Shown: positions 1-5,016, numbered from the stretch's first letter. The stretch: 5,476 nucleotides of DNA from Terriglobia bacterium (GCA_022866195.1 JALHUF010000721.1:1-5476), one strand, 5' to 3'. Program-made: numbers and translations. Notes: generated from the sequence alone by a model not told the origin.

Positions 1-1
1 A

Positions 2-1387
2 GTGGCACCGCAAGTGCCAGCAGCCTCAGTTGCCCCCCCCGCGCAGGGGCCAGAACCTTTGCCTGTGCCTGCCGCCCCCCAGGCGCCGCCGCTTGGCTCG
101 CTGGGGGCACGCTTGGTGGCACACCTGATTGACCTTGTCTTTCTCTTCCTGGCTTTCTGGCTGACGGGCAATGTCTATGGCGCCCTGTTCGGTGGGCTGA
201 CGCCCAGCGGATTCAATCTCACCGGTCTCCCCGCCCTTGTCATAATCGCGGTAAGCAGCCTGGTGTTTCTTGTCTACTTGATCGTGTTCGAAGCTCTGGC
301 GGGTGCGACACCTGGAAAACTTCTTTTGGGCCTGCGCGTAAGAACCGTCGCAGGCGCCCCCTGCCAGTTCTCCCAGGCCGCGGTGCGCAACATCTTGCGT
401 GTGGTGGATGCGATCGGCATTTACCTGGTAGCGCTCATCGTCGCTTTGCTGACAAAGAAGAAGCAGCGCGTGGGTGACCTGGCTGCCCACACTATCGTGG
501 CGCGGGAGGCCCCCGGGACGGCCAAGCGAGTGGGTGCGGTGCTTTTTCTGCTGCTCTGCTTGGGCGGCACGATTTTCGCTTCCCTGTACGTGCGCCACCA
601 CCCGCGGGTTCCCGTTCTAACCTTTGGCATTGCCAACCTGCGCTTCGCGGATTCGGACACTGCTCCGCCGCGCGCGAGTACGGAATACAAGCCTGAGGAC
701 GATGTGCGTATATTTTACGAGGTTCCGGGGTATGCGCGCGATAAGGACTCCTACATCTCCGTCGTAGCCCGGCACCAAGTAACAGCGCCTGACGGCAAGC
801 CGTTTTTCGAAACCAAGACAATTGAAGTGAAACAGCAGGCTGGCGAAGACGCGGGACCCGTCAAGTGCAATTTCCACATGAGCCTTCCGGCTTGGGCGCC
901 GCCCGGCCAGTACGCCATCAACATCCAGGCTGAGGACCAGATTGCGCATAAGACTCAGGCGGCGACGGCTAGCTTTACCGTCAATGCCCCGCCGCTCGAG
1001 ACCAGCGCAACCTTGGTGGCGAAAAGCATCGAGCTGGCCAACAGCCGCGACGGCGCCGCATTGGCCCCGCCCGTGTTCACTCCCGGGCAAAGCATTTGGC
1101 TGCGCTTTCGCGTCCTGGGCCTGAAAGCGAACGACCAGGGACAAATCCATCTGACCGAAGATTGGGGAATCATCGGCCCGGATGGGAAGCCCCTATTCGA
1201 GCAGAATGATACGGAGTTGGTGAACGAACAGTACGTGTATCCACCCCCCCACGTACCGGTGACCGACCATGTCAATACGCCGTCCAGCGTCGAGCCCGGG
1301 GAGTACAAGTTCCATGTGGTGCTGCACGACAAGATTGGTGGCGCCGATTTCACGATCGATGAGCCATTCACCATCAGCAAGCCCTGA
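2..1387 (+). CDS. RDD-family membrane protein with two C-terminal beta-sandwich-like repeats (5' end uncertain)
   Basis: The product has a Pro/Ala-rich N-terminal tail (residues 1-30) followed by an RDD domain (about 32-168). R37 and D44 lie in GARLVAHLID, the family-typical TPGKLLLGLRV is at 103-113, and QRVGDLAAHTIV is at 155-166. Hydrophobic segments lie near 38-55, 78-97, 133-151 and 177-195. After the last one come two similar segments (about 205-329 and 332-461), each with a DGKP(F/L)FE motif and a PG(Q/E)Y motif, and each ending in a short F-T-(V/I) strand. These look like tandem Ig-like or sensor domains, probably outside the membrane. RDD proteins are integral membrane proteins, some linked to ion exchange; no specific substrate can be assigned here. 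GTG at position 2 is the first possible start but sits on the window edge, so the true start may lie upstream. It is chromosomal flank, GC-richer than the mobile region, and unrelated to the integrases. Confidence 0.8.
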   Translation: MAPQVPAASVAPPAQGPEPLPVPAAPQAPPLGSLGARLVAHLIDLVFLFLAFWLTGNVYGALFGGLTPSGFNLTGLPALVIIAVSSLVFLVYLIVFEALAGATPGKLLLGLRVRTVAGAPCQFSQAAVRNILRVVDAIGIYLVALIVALLTKKKQRVGDLAAHTIVAREAPGTAKRVGAVLFLLLCLGGTIFASLYVRHHPRVPVLTFGIANLRFADSDTAPPRASTEYKPEDDVRIFYEVPGYARDKDSYISVVARHQVTAPDGKPFFETKTIEVKQQAGEDAGPVKCNFHMSLPAWAPPGQYAINIQAEDQIAHKTQAATASFTVNAPPLETSATLVAKSIELANSRDGAALAPPVFTPGQSIWLRFRVLGLKANDQGQIHLTEDWGIIGPDGKPLFEQNDTELVNEQYVYPPPHVPVTDHVNTPSSVEPGEYKFHVVLHDKIGGADFTIDEPFTISKP

Positions 1388-1405
1388 TTGCCGCCCAGCG
1401 CTGCG

Positions 1406-1434
1406 TTGACACCTGCGGCGAGTTGCGTTAGTTT
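1406..1434 (+). promoter_or_regulatory. Likely promoter of the tRNA-Val locus
   Basis: A perfect -35 TTGACA (1406-1411) is followed after 17 nt by TAGTTT (1429-1434), which keeps the first T, the A and the last T of a -10 box. Transcription would start near 1441, just before the broken tRNA copy, and run through it into the intact tRNA-Val. I see no better promoter between the two copies. Confidence 0.45.
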
Positions 1435-1451
1435 GAAAGAGTCAGCCCTCA

Positions 1452-1520
1452 AGACTCGTAGCTCAGACTGGTTAGAGCGGGCCGACCTTGTCGGCCAGGT
1501 CTGAGGGTACATTGGCGCAA
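1452..1520 (+). pseudogene. Broken tRNA-like copy (5' half of tRNA-Val, degenerate 3' half)
   Basis: Positions 1457-1479 are identical over 23 nt to 1537-1559 of the intact tRNA-Val, covering the end of the acceptor strand, positions 8-9 and the whole D arm. The two copies are exactly 80 nt apart. Beyond this the anticodon arm is replaced by a perfect hairpin, GGCCGAC-CTT-GTCGGCC (1480-1496). Read as a 5-bp stem and 7-nt loop it would give anticodon CTT but lacks the universal U33. No T arm with a TTC loop follows, and no 3' acceptor strand pairs with AGACTCG (1452-1458). It cannot form a normal tRNA. The 3' limit is arbitrary. Confidence 0.65.
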
Positions 1521-1531
1521 GCAGTCGTTTT

Positions 1532-1609
1532 AGGCCCGTAGCTCAGACTGGTTAGAGCGCTACCTTGACACGGTAGAGGTCTGGGGTTCGAGTCCCCACG
1601 GGCCTACCA
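1532..1609 (+). tRNA. tRNA-Val (anticodon GAC), CCA encoded
   Basis: The full cloverleaf is readable. The acceptor stem is AGGCCCG (1532-1538) with CGGGCCT (1599-1605). The D stem is GCTC/GAGC (1541-1544, 1555-1558). The anticodon stem is CTACC/GGTAG with loop TTGACAC and anticodon GAC at 1567-1569. The variable loop is AGGTC, and the T stem is TGGGG/CCCCA around TTCGAGT. The discriminator A is at 1606 and CCA at 1607-1609. All stems are fully paired, so the gene looks functional. It begins with A rather than the usual G. The int1 reading frame overlaps its 3' half on the other strand, and this half is the probable integration site. Confidence 0.96.
1560..1609. other. Probable attachment core (attL) in the 3' half of tRNA-Val
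   Basis: Tyrosine integrases of genomic islands commonly use the 3' half of a tRNA as attB and restore it with an identical attP segment. Here the integrase gene abuts and overlaps precisely this half. The tRNA is intact, and every recognisable gene to its right is a mobility gene. The exact core cannot be fixed because no second copy is present in the window; the longest other match I saw is a 10-nt CGAGTCCCCA inside int2, which is too short. Confidence 0.6.
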
Positions 1610-2528
1610 TTTCAACCCCTGGAGAATCCCGCACTTGGCGCGTGTCTTGGCGGGGCTCCTCCTTCCACTTTTCGAGCACTGTAGTGAAATTTGCAGGGAC
1701 CGGGAGCGCCTCAACGGCCGCACGCTTGTCTTCTAACTCTTCATGCAGATAAGGCTCCGTGTGCCGATCGCTGGAATGGCCCATCATTTCACGCAGATCG
1801 GAAAGCCGGCGGACATGGCGTTTGGTTTTCGTGGCAAACGTATGGCGTAAGCAATCGGGGGTGATCCCCTGCAGCCCGGCTTGCTTCACGGCTTTGTCAA
1901 ACGCCTTCCCGAAATCCTTAATGTGCGCTCCGGGCATCTTCGGGCTGGGAAATACCCATTTGCCCTTTGTTCGTGGCAGCCAGTACCGGAGGACTTCCCA
2001 AGCCTCTTTCTTCAGCGGCACGTAGCGAATTCCCGAAGGGGTCTTCGATTTCCGTACCCATATGATCCCGATTTCCAGATCCACGTCCTCCTTGGCCAGT
2101 CGCATCAATTCACTAGGTCTCAAACCTGCAAAGGCCCCGACGACCACGAGCGGAAGGAGGTGGGGCGCCATCACTTGGAATTCGAGAGATGCGCACACTT
2201 CCACGAGCAGGCCGAATTCATCCACTTTAAGAGGGCGCTTCTCTTTGTTCTCCACTCCCGAAAACATTCGCGCGTTTCGTCCCACCCCTTCGGGAGCAAC
2301 CCCGCATTCCGTAGCGTACTTCAGGATGGACTTCAGTGTGCTCAGTTCTCGGTTGACCGTAACCTTCGTCATGCCATCAAGCAGCCTCCTGCGCTTGTAC
2401 TTTTCGCACGACTCACGGTTGATTGCGTGCACGAGGATCTCGCCAAAAGAAGGGTAGGAGGTGTTTTCGGATGTGGTATTTCTCAACAACGTATGAAGGT
2501 CTGCTGTCGGTCCTTGAAAGCTCTTCAT
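1560..2528 (-). CDS. C-terminal open frame of int1: catalytic domain with tRNA-encoded tail
   Basis: This frame gives 322 residues from ATG 2528, but residues 1-27 are out-of-frame read-through of the N-terminal region, and authentic integrase sequence begins at FGEILVH (28 onward). The catalytic set in this numbering is R137 (GLRPSEL), K162 (KTPSG), D225-x-x-R228 (DCLRHTFA), H251 (MMGHSS) and Y260 (EPYLH). Residues 307-322, MVGPWGLEPQTSTVSR, are the reverse reading of the tRNA from its CCA end to the anticodon stem, where CTA supplies the TAG stop. No good ribosome site precedes ATG 2528, so separate translation is doubtful. Confidence 0.7.
   Translation of the reverse strand: MKSFQGPTADLHTLLRNTTSENTSYPSFGEILVHAINRESCEKYKRRRLLDGMTKVTVNRELSTLKSILKYATECGVAPEGVGRNARMFSGVENKEKRPLKVDEFGLLVEVCASLEFQVMAPHLLPLVVVGAFAGLRPSELMRLAKEDVDLEIGIIWVRKSKTPSGIRYVPLKKEAWEVLRYWLPRTKGKWVFPSPKMPGAHIKDFGKAFDKAVKQAGLQGITPDCLRHTFATKTKRHVRRLSDLREMMGHSSDRHTEPYLHEELEDKRAAVEALPVPANFTTVLEKWKEEPRQDTRQVRDSPGVEMVGPWGLEPQTSTVSR
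1621..1659 (+). terminator. Weak hairpin just downstream of tRNA-Val
   Basis: GGAG (1621-1624) plus CCCGC (1628-1632) can pair with GCGGG (1650-1654) plus CTCC (1656-1659), giving a 9-bp interrupted stem with a 17-nt loop. A pyrimidine-rich tract follows but no real U run. It might end or protect tRNA-Val transcripts, or simply be part of the int1 coding sequence in which it lies. Confidence 0.22.
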
Positions 2529-2721
2529 AACGGTCGCTGACCTCGCGAAATTTGACGCTCTTGGCCGGAAGATTCACTCGCCTCCGAGCGAGATCGGTTT
2601 TGAGCGCGCTAAGGACCTGCTCGGCCTCTCGCTTACTAGTTTGACGCGTAGACCCTTGATAGCGCACGCCATCAAAGCGGAAGTCGAAGTGCCAGAACCG
2701 GCCACGCTTGTAGATGCTCAC
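2413..2721 (-). CDS. N-terminal open frame of int1: arm-type DNA-binding region
   Basis: This frame gives 102 residues from a GTG start. The beginning, MSIYKRGRFWHFDFRFDG, followed by GVRYQGSTRQTSKREAEQ, is the beta-stranded arm-site-binding region common at the N terminus of phage and island integrases. KFREVSDRYEEL then begins the core-binding helices. Authentic sequence ends at LLPFF (residues 88-92); WRDPRARNQP after it is frameshifted. On its own it would bind DNA without catalytic activity. Confidence 0.65.
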   Translation of the reverse strand: MSIYKRGRFWHFDFRFDGVRYQGSTRQTSKREAEQVLSALKTDLARRRVNLPAKSVKFREVSDRYEELSRTDSRPSYVVEKYHIRKHLLPFFWRDPRARNQP

Positions 2722-2736
2722 TGGAGTTCCCGCTCC

Positions 2737-2934
2737 CTATGATGAGGCATCGGTCATCGGCGCACTTTTGTTGCCGCTACCGTCTGTGAACTTACTAATC
2801 TGTGCCAGCGTAAATCTGACGAGGCGGCCGATTCTCGTATGGGGGATTCTGCCTTGGCGGACCCAGGTGTAGATCGTCGTCGGCTTAACCTGGAGGATTT
2901 GAGCGAGCTCGGCGACCTTGAGGAATTTCTCCAC
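2737..2934 (-). CDS. Small HTH DNA-binding protein, excisionase-like (xis1)
   Basis: The product has 65 residues and begins MEKFLKVAELAQILQV. It is a MerR-like or excisionase-family helix-turn-helix: LKVAELAQILQVKPTTIYTWV (residues 5-25) forms the two helices, and RQGRIPHTRIGRLVRF (26-41) forms the wing. Proteins of this type act as recombination directionality factors, bending DNA at att sites so the integrase excises rather than inserts. It sits directly upstream of int1 in the same direction with a 15-nt gap, so co-expression is likely. I chose GTG 2934 because GGAGGT lies 5 nt upstream. An in-frame GTG at 2979 would add 15 residues (SKPTLPRFQRRRCPV) but has no ribosome site. The C-terminal tail (about 50-65) is polar and featureless. 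The job is inferred from family and position; transcriptional regulation is the alternative. Confidence 0.8.
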   Translation of the reverse strand: MEKFLKVAELAQILQVKPTTIYTWVRQGRIPHTRIGRLVRFTLAQISKFTDGSGNKSAPMTDASS

Positions 2935-2939
2935 GGGGC

Positions 2940-2945
2940 ACCTCC
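2940..2945 (-). promoter_or_regulatory. Ribosome binding site deciding the xis1 start
   Basis: The coding strand reads GGAGGT, then GCCCC, then GTG. A near-perfect Shine-Dalgarno sequence at 5-nt spacing selects GTG 2934 over the upstream GTG 2979. Confidence 0.7.
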
Positions 2946-2950
2946 GTCTT

Positions 2951-2994
2951 TGAAACCTAGGCAGCGTCGGTTTAGACACCCGCCAGAGGTTTCA
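2951..2994. repeat. Inverted repeat in the xis1 leader
   Basis: TGAAACCT (2951-2958) and AGGTTTCA (2987-2994) are perfect 8-bp arms. GGC/GCC (2960-2962, 2982-2984) extends the stem after a small internal loop. It lies 5 nt upstream of the xis1 ribosome site, so it could be an operator or Xis site in DNA or a hairpin controlling xis1 translation. Confidence 0.4.
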
Positions 2995-3017
2995 GACCGC
3001 CCCTGTTCGCCGCACAC

Positions 3018-3039
3018 AAAAGTCATCCAGTGACTTTTT
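3018..3039 (-). terminator. Hairpin with T-rich flanks in the xis1 leader (possible attenuator)
   Basis: AAAAGTCA (3018-3025), a 5-nt loop and TGACTTTT (3031-3038) form a perfect 8-bp stem. In the xis1 direction the stem ends in UUUU, like a weak intrinsic terminator lying between the proposed promoter and the gene. It is also T-rich on the other strand, so it might work in both directions. The stem has few GC pairs, so termination strength is doubtful. Confidence 0.35.
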
Positions 3040-3089
3040 CGCTCCCATTCCAGACATCGCAGGTCCAGTCGAGGAGCCGTACATCGCCC

Positions 3090-3119
3090 ATTCTTGCAAA
3101 TGGGGTAGGCACCTGTCAA
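3090..3119 (-). promoter_or_regulatory. Candidate promoter for xis1-int1
   Basis: On the minus strand a perfect -35 TTGACA (3119-3114) is followed after 18 nt by AAGAAT (3095-3090), which matches 4 of 6 positions of the -10 consensus. Transcription from about 3083 would give a leader of about 150 nt before xis1. The -10 is imperfect. Confidence 0.4.
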
Positions 3120-3126
3120 GCACAAA

Positions 3127-3181
3127 ATTATCCCGTGTGAGCACATTATCCAACTGAGGTATAGAATTATTATAATAATTC
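3127..3181. repeat. AT-rich control region: GGATAAT direct repeats and an 18-bp perfect palindrome
   Basis: ATTATCC occurs at 3127-3133 and again at 3145-3151, 18 bp apart (GGATAAT in the xis1 direction), just upstream of the -35 box. Next to it is GAATTATTATAATAATTC (3164-3181), a perfect 18-bp palindrome. Their position suggests operator, Xis or integrase arm sites, but no binding protein can be named. The surrounding 3182-3286 holds no gene that I can support. Confidence 0.5.
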
Positions 3182-3286
3182 CATGAAGCGTCTTGTTGTC
3201 CCTGCTGGCCATCGCCACTAGTCTGCTTGGGAACCGTGTCGGTATTTTTCGGCTTACAGGCTTGCTCGCGCGTATCTCCTTTGTTT

Positions 3287-4486
3287 CTATTGTGTCTTCA
3301 GTTCGGACTCCTGTCGTTGTGTCCAATTTGTGTCCACATTCTCAAGCCCTTCCTGGCTCTCAACAAAACGTCGTGCCCGTTCTCGGAGTTCCCGGACGTA
3401 CGACGCATAGTATTTCTCAACAGTCTCTACCGTGTCGCCTAGAAGTTTCGCCACGTCATAGACGCTAGCCCCTTTGAGAAGCAGGTCTACCGCGAAAGTA
3501 TCCCGGAAGCGATGCGGATGGACGTGACTCACCCCGGCCCGTTTGCCGAGAGCCTTCATCCTTTCGTACAACCTCGGACGCGTCAGCGGCTTGCTGGTCG
3601 TCGGGTTCAGCAGAACGGTCTCATCCGGTCGCGGCTGCCGACGCTCACGTTCGGCTTCTAAGGCGAACAAAAGCTCGGGATGCAGGGGAATCCATACGCG
3701 CTTCTGCCGCTTCTGCGTCACCCGGTTAATGCCACGACCCTTCCGGTCTATTTCGTTCCAACGGAGATCGACTACGTCTCCGCCGCGCAGCCCTGAATGC
3801 CGCAACAGAAGAAACGTAAGCAAGTCGTCCTCGGCAGTCTCCCGCAGCTTCGCCAGCTCCTCGGCTTGGAACGGTTGAGCTCCACCCTTCGGGTCACCTC
3901 CCGGCTTTCCTTCCATCTTCACGGGATTGCGAAGCAGCATTTCATTCTCTTGCGCGTAGCTGAAGATGCGATGAAGGATAGCGATATCCAGGTCGAGCCC
4001 ACCACCGCCCCGTGCCTGCTTCTTCATGAGAATTCTTTCGAGTCTCCAGGCTTTGAAGGATTCTATGCTGCTACGCGTGATTTCCTCCAACCGGCATACA
4101 CCCGATGCGGCCAGAAAAGCTGAGAAAGCCGAGATCGCTTGCTGGTAGCGCGCCAAGGTTGTATCTCGCAGCTTCCTGCAGGCGATTAGGCGCTTAGCGT
4201 GCGCAGAGAAACCCAATACAAGGTCACTCCACTTTGGAGGCTCAGGTCGAGGCTTCTCCGTATACCCCACGATGGCTGCCAGCTTGCGAAAGGTGGCGGG
4301 AGGGAGTTTGTGGGAAAGCTCTGGCCAGCTATCCGAATCCCTACCACGAGCTATCGCGCGTTCAATCGCACTCGTGAGAAGATGAGCGGAGTCTTGGCTC
4401 CGAGTCCCCAGCGACGCCCGCACACGGCGACCACCAATCCGGCCCTGCAAGTGGTACGTGCGTCCCCTCTTCCGAGCAATGAGCAT
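3287..4486 (-). CDS. Tyrosine recombinase int2, intact
   Basis: The product has 399 residues. The N terminus (1-45) is a short basic, beta-stranded arm region (RKRGRTYHLQGRIGGRRVRA). Residues about 84-200 form the helical core-binding domain, containing a glycine run (GGGG, near 160-163). From about 205 comes the catalytic domain: R234 (HSGLRGGD), K259, H325-x-x-R328 (HPHRFRDTFAVD), D351 (LLGDTVET) where many relatives carry His or Trp, and nucleophile Y360 in EKYYASYV. D is common at that place in families with LGDT motifs, so activity is expected. It catalyses site-specific strand exchange between att sites. ATG 4486 lies 6 nt after the xis2 stop, with AGGTAGG overlapping that stop as ribosome site. 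It shows little resemblance to int1 beyond the catalytic motifs, so it is not a recent duplicate. The C-terminal tail (380-399) is polar. Its target site is not evident. Confidence 0.93.
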   Translation of the reverse strand: MLIARKRGRTYHLQGRIGGRRVRASLGTRSQDSAHLLTSAIERAIARGRDSDSWPELSHKLPPATFRKLAAIVGYTEKPRPEPPKWSDLVLGFSAHAKRLIACRKLRDTTLARYQQAISAFSAFLAASGVCRLEEITRSSIESFKAWRLERILMKKQARGGGGLDLDIAILHRIFSYAQENEMLLRNPVKMEGKPGGDPKGGAQPFQAEELAKLRETAEDDLLTFLLLRHSGLRGGDVVDLRWNEIDRKGRGINRVTQKRQKRVWIPLHPELLFALEAERERRQPRPDETVLLNPTTSKPLTRPRLYERMKALGKRAGVSHVHPHRFRDTFAVDLLLKGASVYDVAKLLGDTVETVEKYYASYVRELRERARRFVESQEGLENVDTNWTQRQESELKTQ

Positions 4487-4492
4487 AACTGC

Positions 4493-4771
4493 CTACCTGA
4501 ATCGCTTCTTGTGGCGCTCTAGAACCCGCCGCAATGTGGACTCTGGAACCAACTTGATACCTCTGCGTCCGGGGCGGCTCAAGTCGATGACGAACTCGCC
4601 GCGCAAGATGTTGTATACGTGAGGCCGGGAGACGCGCAGGACACTTGCCACTTCAGATATCCGGTAAAACCGTTCAATAGCGCGCGTCGACGCGGTCGAC
4701 GAAATCTTTGTTTGGCAAGCCGGAACCCCACCTAGCGCGACGTGACCGACGACATTGACGACCTTTTCCAT
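4493..4771 (-). CDS. Small HTH protein, excisionase-like (xis2)
   Basis: The product has 92 residues from ATG 4771, preceded by GGAGGC at 5-nt spacing. An open frame continues upstream to 4891 but without a ribosome site, and part of it lies in the structured leader. Residues 1-32 are low in recognisable features (MEKVVNVVGHVALGGVPACQ). Then comes a helix-turn-helix, FYRISEVASVLRVSRPHVYNIL (about 35-56), with wing GEFVIDLSRPGRRGIKLVP, followed by a basic C-terminal helix (STLRRVLERHKKRFR). The layout resembles HTH_17/excisionase proteins that choose binding sites next to att. It lies 6 nt before int2 in the same operon, so it is probably the directionality factor or regulator of int2. It is larger than xis1 and similar only in the general fold. 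Confidence 0.75.
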   Translation of the reverse strand: MEKVVNVVGHVALGGVPACQTKISSTASTRAIERFYRISEVASVLRVSRPHVYNILRGEFVIDLSRPGRRGIKLVPESTLRRVLERHKKRFR

Positions 4772-4776
4772 GGTCT

Positions 4777-4782
4777 GCCTCC
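4777..4782 (-). promoter_or_regulatory. Ribosome binding site deciding the xis2 start
   Basis: The coding strand reads GGAGGC, then AGACC, then ATG. This sets the start at 4771 rather than at any in-frame codon up to 4891. Confidence 0.7.
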
Positions 4783-4790
4783 GTTGGCTG

Positions 4791-4924
4791 GAACCCCAGC
4801 GGCTGGGTTCAGACAACGTGCCAAGACCATAGATAGGTCCCTTTTTGCCGCTTTTAAGGGCCTCACAAAGACCCCCTGCGATCTGCGCCACCCGATGCTA
4901 CCAAAGCTGGTGGCACCCGATCGC
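4791..4924 (-). promoter_or_regulatory. Highly structured 5' leader of xis2-int2 (three hairpins)
   Basis: In transcript order there are three stems. The first pairs GCGATC plus GTGCCACC (4924-4919, 4916-4909) with GGTGGCGC plus GATCGC (4892-4885, 4883-4878), giving 14 pairs including one G-U and a small internal loop. The second pairs GGCCCTT (4862-4856) with AAGGGACC (4843-4836), with one bulge. The third pairs GAACCCAG (4810-4803) with CTGGGGTTC (4799-4791), with one bulge, and ends 8 nt before the ribosome site. Three stems in about 135 nt between promoter and start suggest a regulated leader. I recognise no known riboswitch class. The first stem could instead be a DNA operator, as it begins about where transcription starts. 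Confidence 0.45.
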
Positions 4925-4927
4925 ATA

Positions 4928-4956
4928 AACATATCAGGGGAAAGGTGGCATGTCAA
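4928..4956 (-). promoter_or_regulatory. Strong sigma70-type promoter for xis2-int2
   Basis: On the minus strand TTGACA (4956-4951) is followed by exactly 17 nt and then TATGTT (4933-4928), with TG at the extended -10 position (TGATATGTT). This is the best promoter in the window. Transcription should start near 4921, giving a leader of about 150 nt to ATG 4771. Confidence 0.7.
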
Positions 4957-4962
4957 GTCGAA

Positions 4963-5016
4963 AGATATCTAATCGCATTAGACCAAAACCTATAAAATTA
5001 GAATAGTAAACCCATA
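4963..5016. repeat. AT-rich repeats upstream of the xis2 promoter
   Basis: The palindrome AGATATCT (4963-4970) overlaps the inverted repeat CTAAT-CGC-ATTAG (4969-4981). AAACCTATA (4986-4994) recurs as AAACCCATA (5008-5016), 22 bp later, and TTAGA recurs at 4978 and 4998. The spacings are close to two helical turns, and the block lies directly upstream of the -35 box. It may be an operator, an UP-element or Xis/Int arm sites; nothing in the sequence decides between them. Confidence 0.35.

Larger units (their letters stand above)
1560..2721 (-). pseudogene. Tyrosine recombinase int1, split by a one-base frameshift
   Basis: Two overlapping minus-strand frames join into one integrase of about 386 residues. 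The N-terminal frame starts at GTG 2721 and reads to HLLPFF; the C-terminal frame continues as FGEILVHAINRESC. The break is at a run of four T on the coding strand (2445-2448 on +), and removing one T restores a seamless frame. Repaired numbering gives N-terminal arm and core-binding regions (1-160), then catalytic R201, K226, R292, H315 and nucleophile Y324. The HxxR histidine position holds D289. The last 16 codons and the stop lie in tRNA-Val, which marks it as the site-specific integrase of the element at that tRNA. It follows xis1 by 15 nt, with GGGAG right after the xis1 stop as a likely ribosome site. It could be a true pseudogene, a sequencing error or a +1 slippage site; the rest of the frame is undamaged. 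Confidence 0.8.

Noticed and set aside
1480..1496. GGCCGAC-CTT-GTCGGCC hairpin as a terminator of the RDD gene
   Set aside because: No T run follows, and it sits in the anticodon-arm position of the broken tRNA copy directly before the functional tRNA.
1881..2540. 219-residue plus-strand frame opposite int1
   Set aside because: It is the complement of well-supported integrase coding sequence, with no domain or ribosome site of its own.
2754..3326. 190-residue minus-strand frame spanning the xis1 upstream region, with a hydrophobic IIIII run
   Set aside because: It overlaps xis1 in another frame, its hydrophobic run is just the ATAATAATT palindrome translated, and it crosses the proposed promoter and leader.
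4398..4408. CGAGTCCCCA match to the T arm of tRNA-Val as a possible second att site
   Set aside because: It is only about 10 nt, does not continue into the acceptor stem, and lies within int2 coding sequence.
4742..4972. 76-residue plus-strand frame beginning MTDDIDDLFHGLPP
   Set aside because: It is antisense to the xis2 start, leader and promoter, all of which have strong signals on the minus strand; no ribosome site or family was seen.
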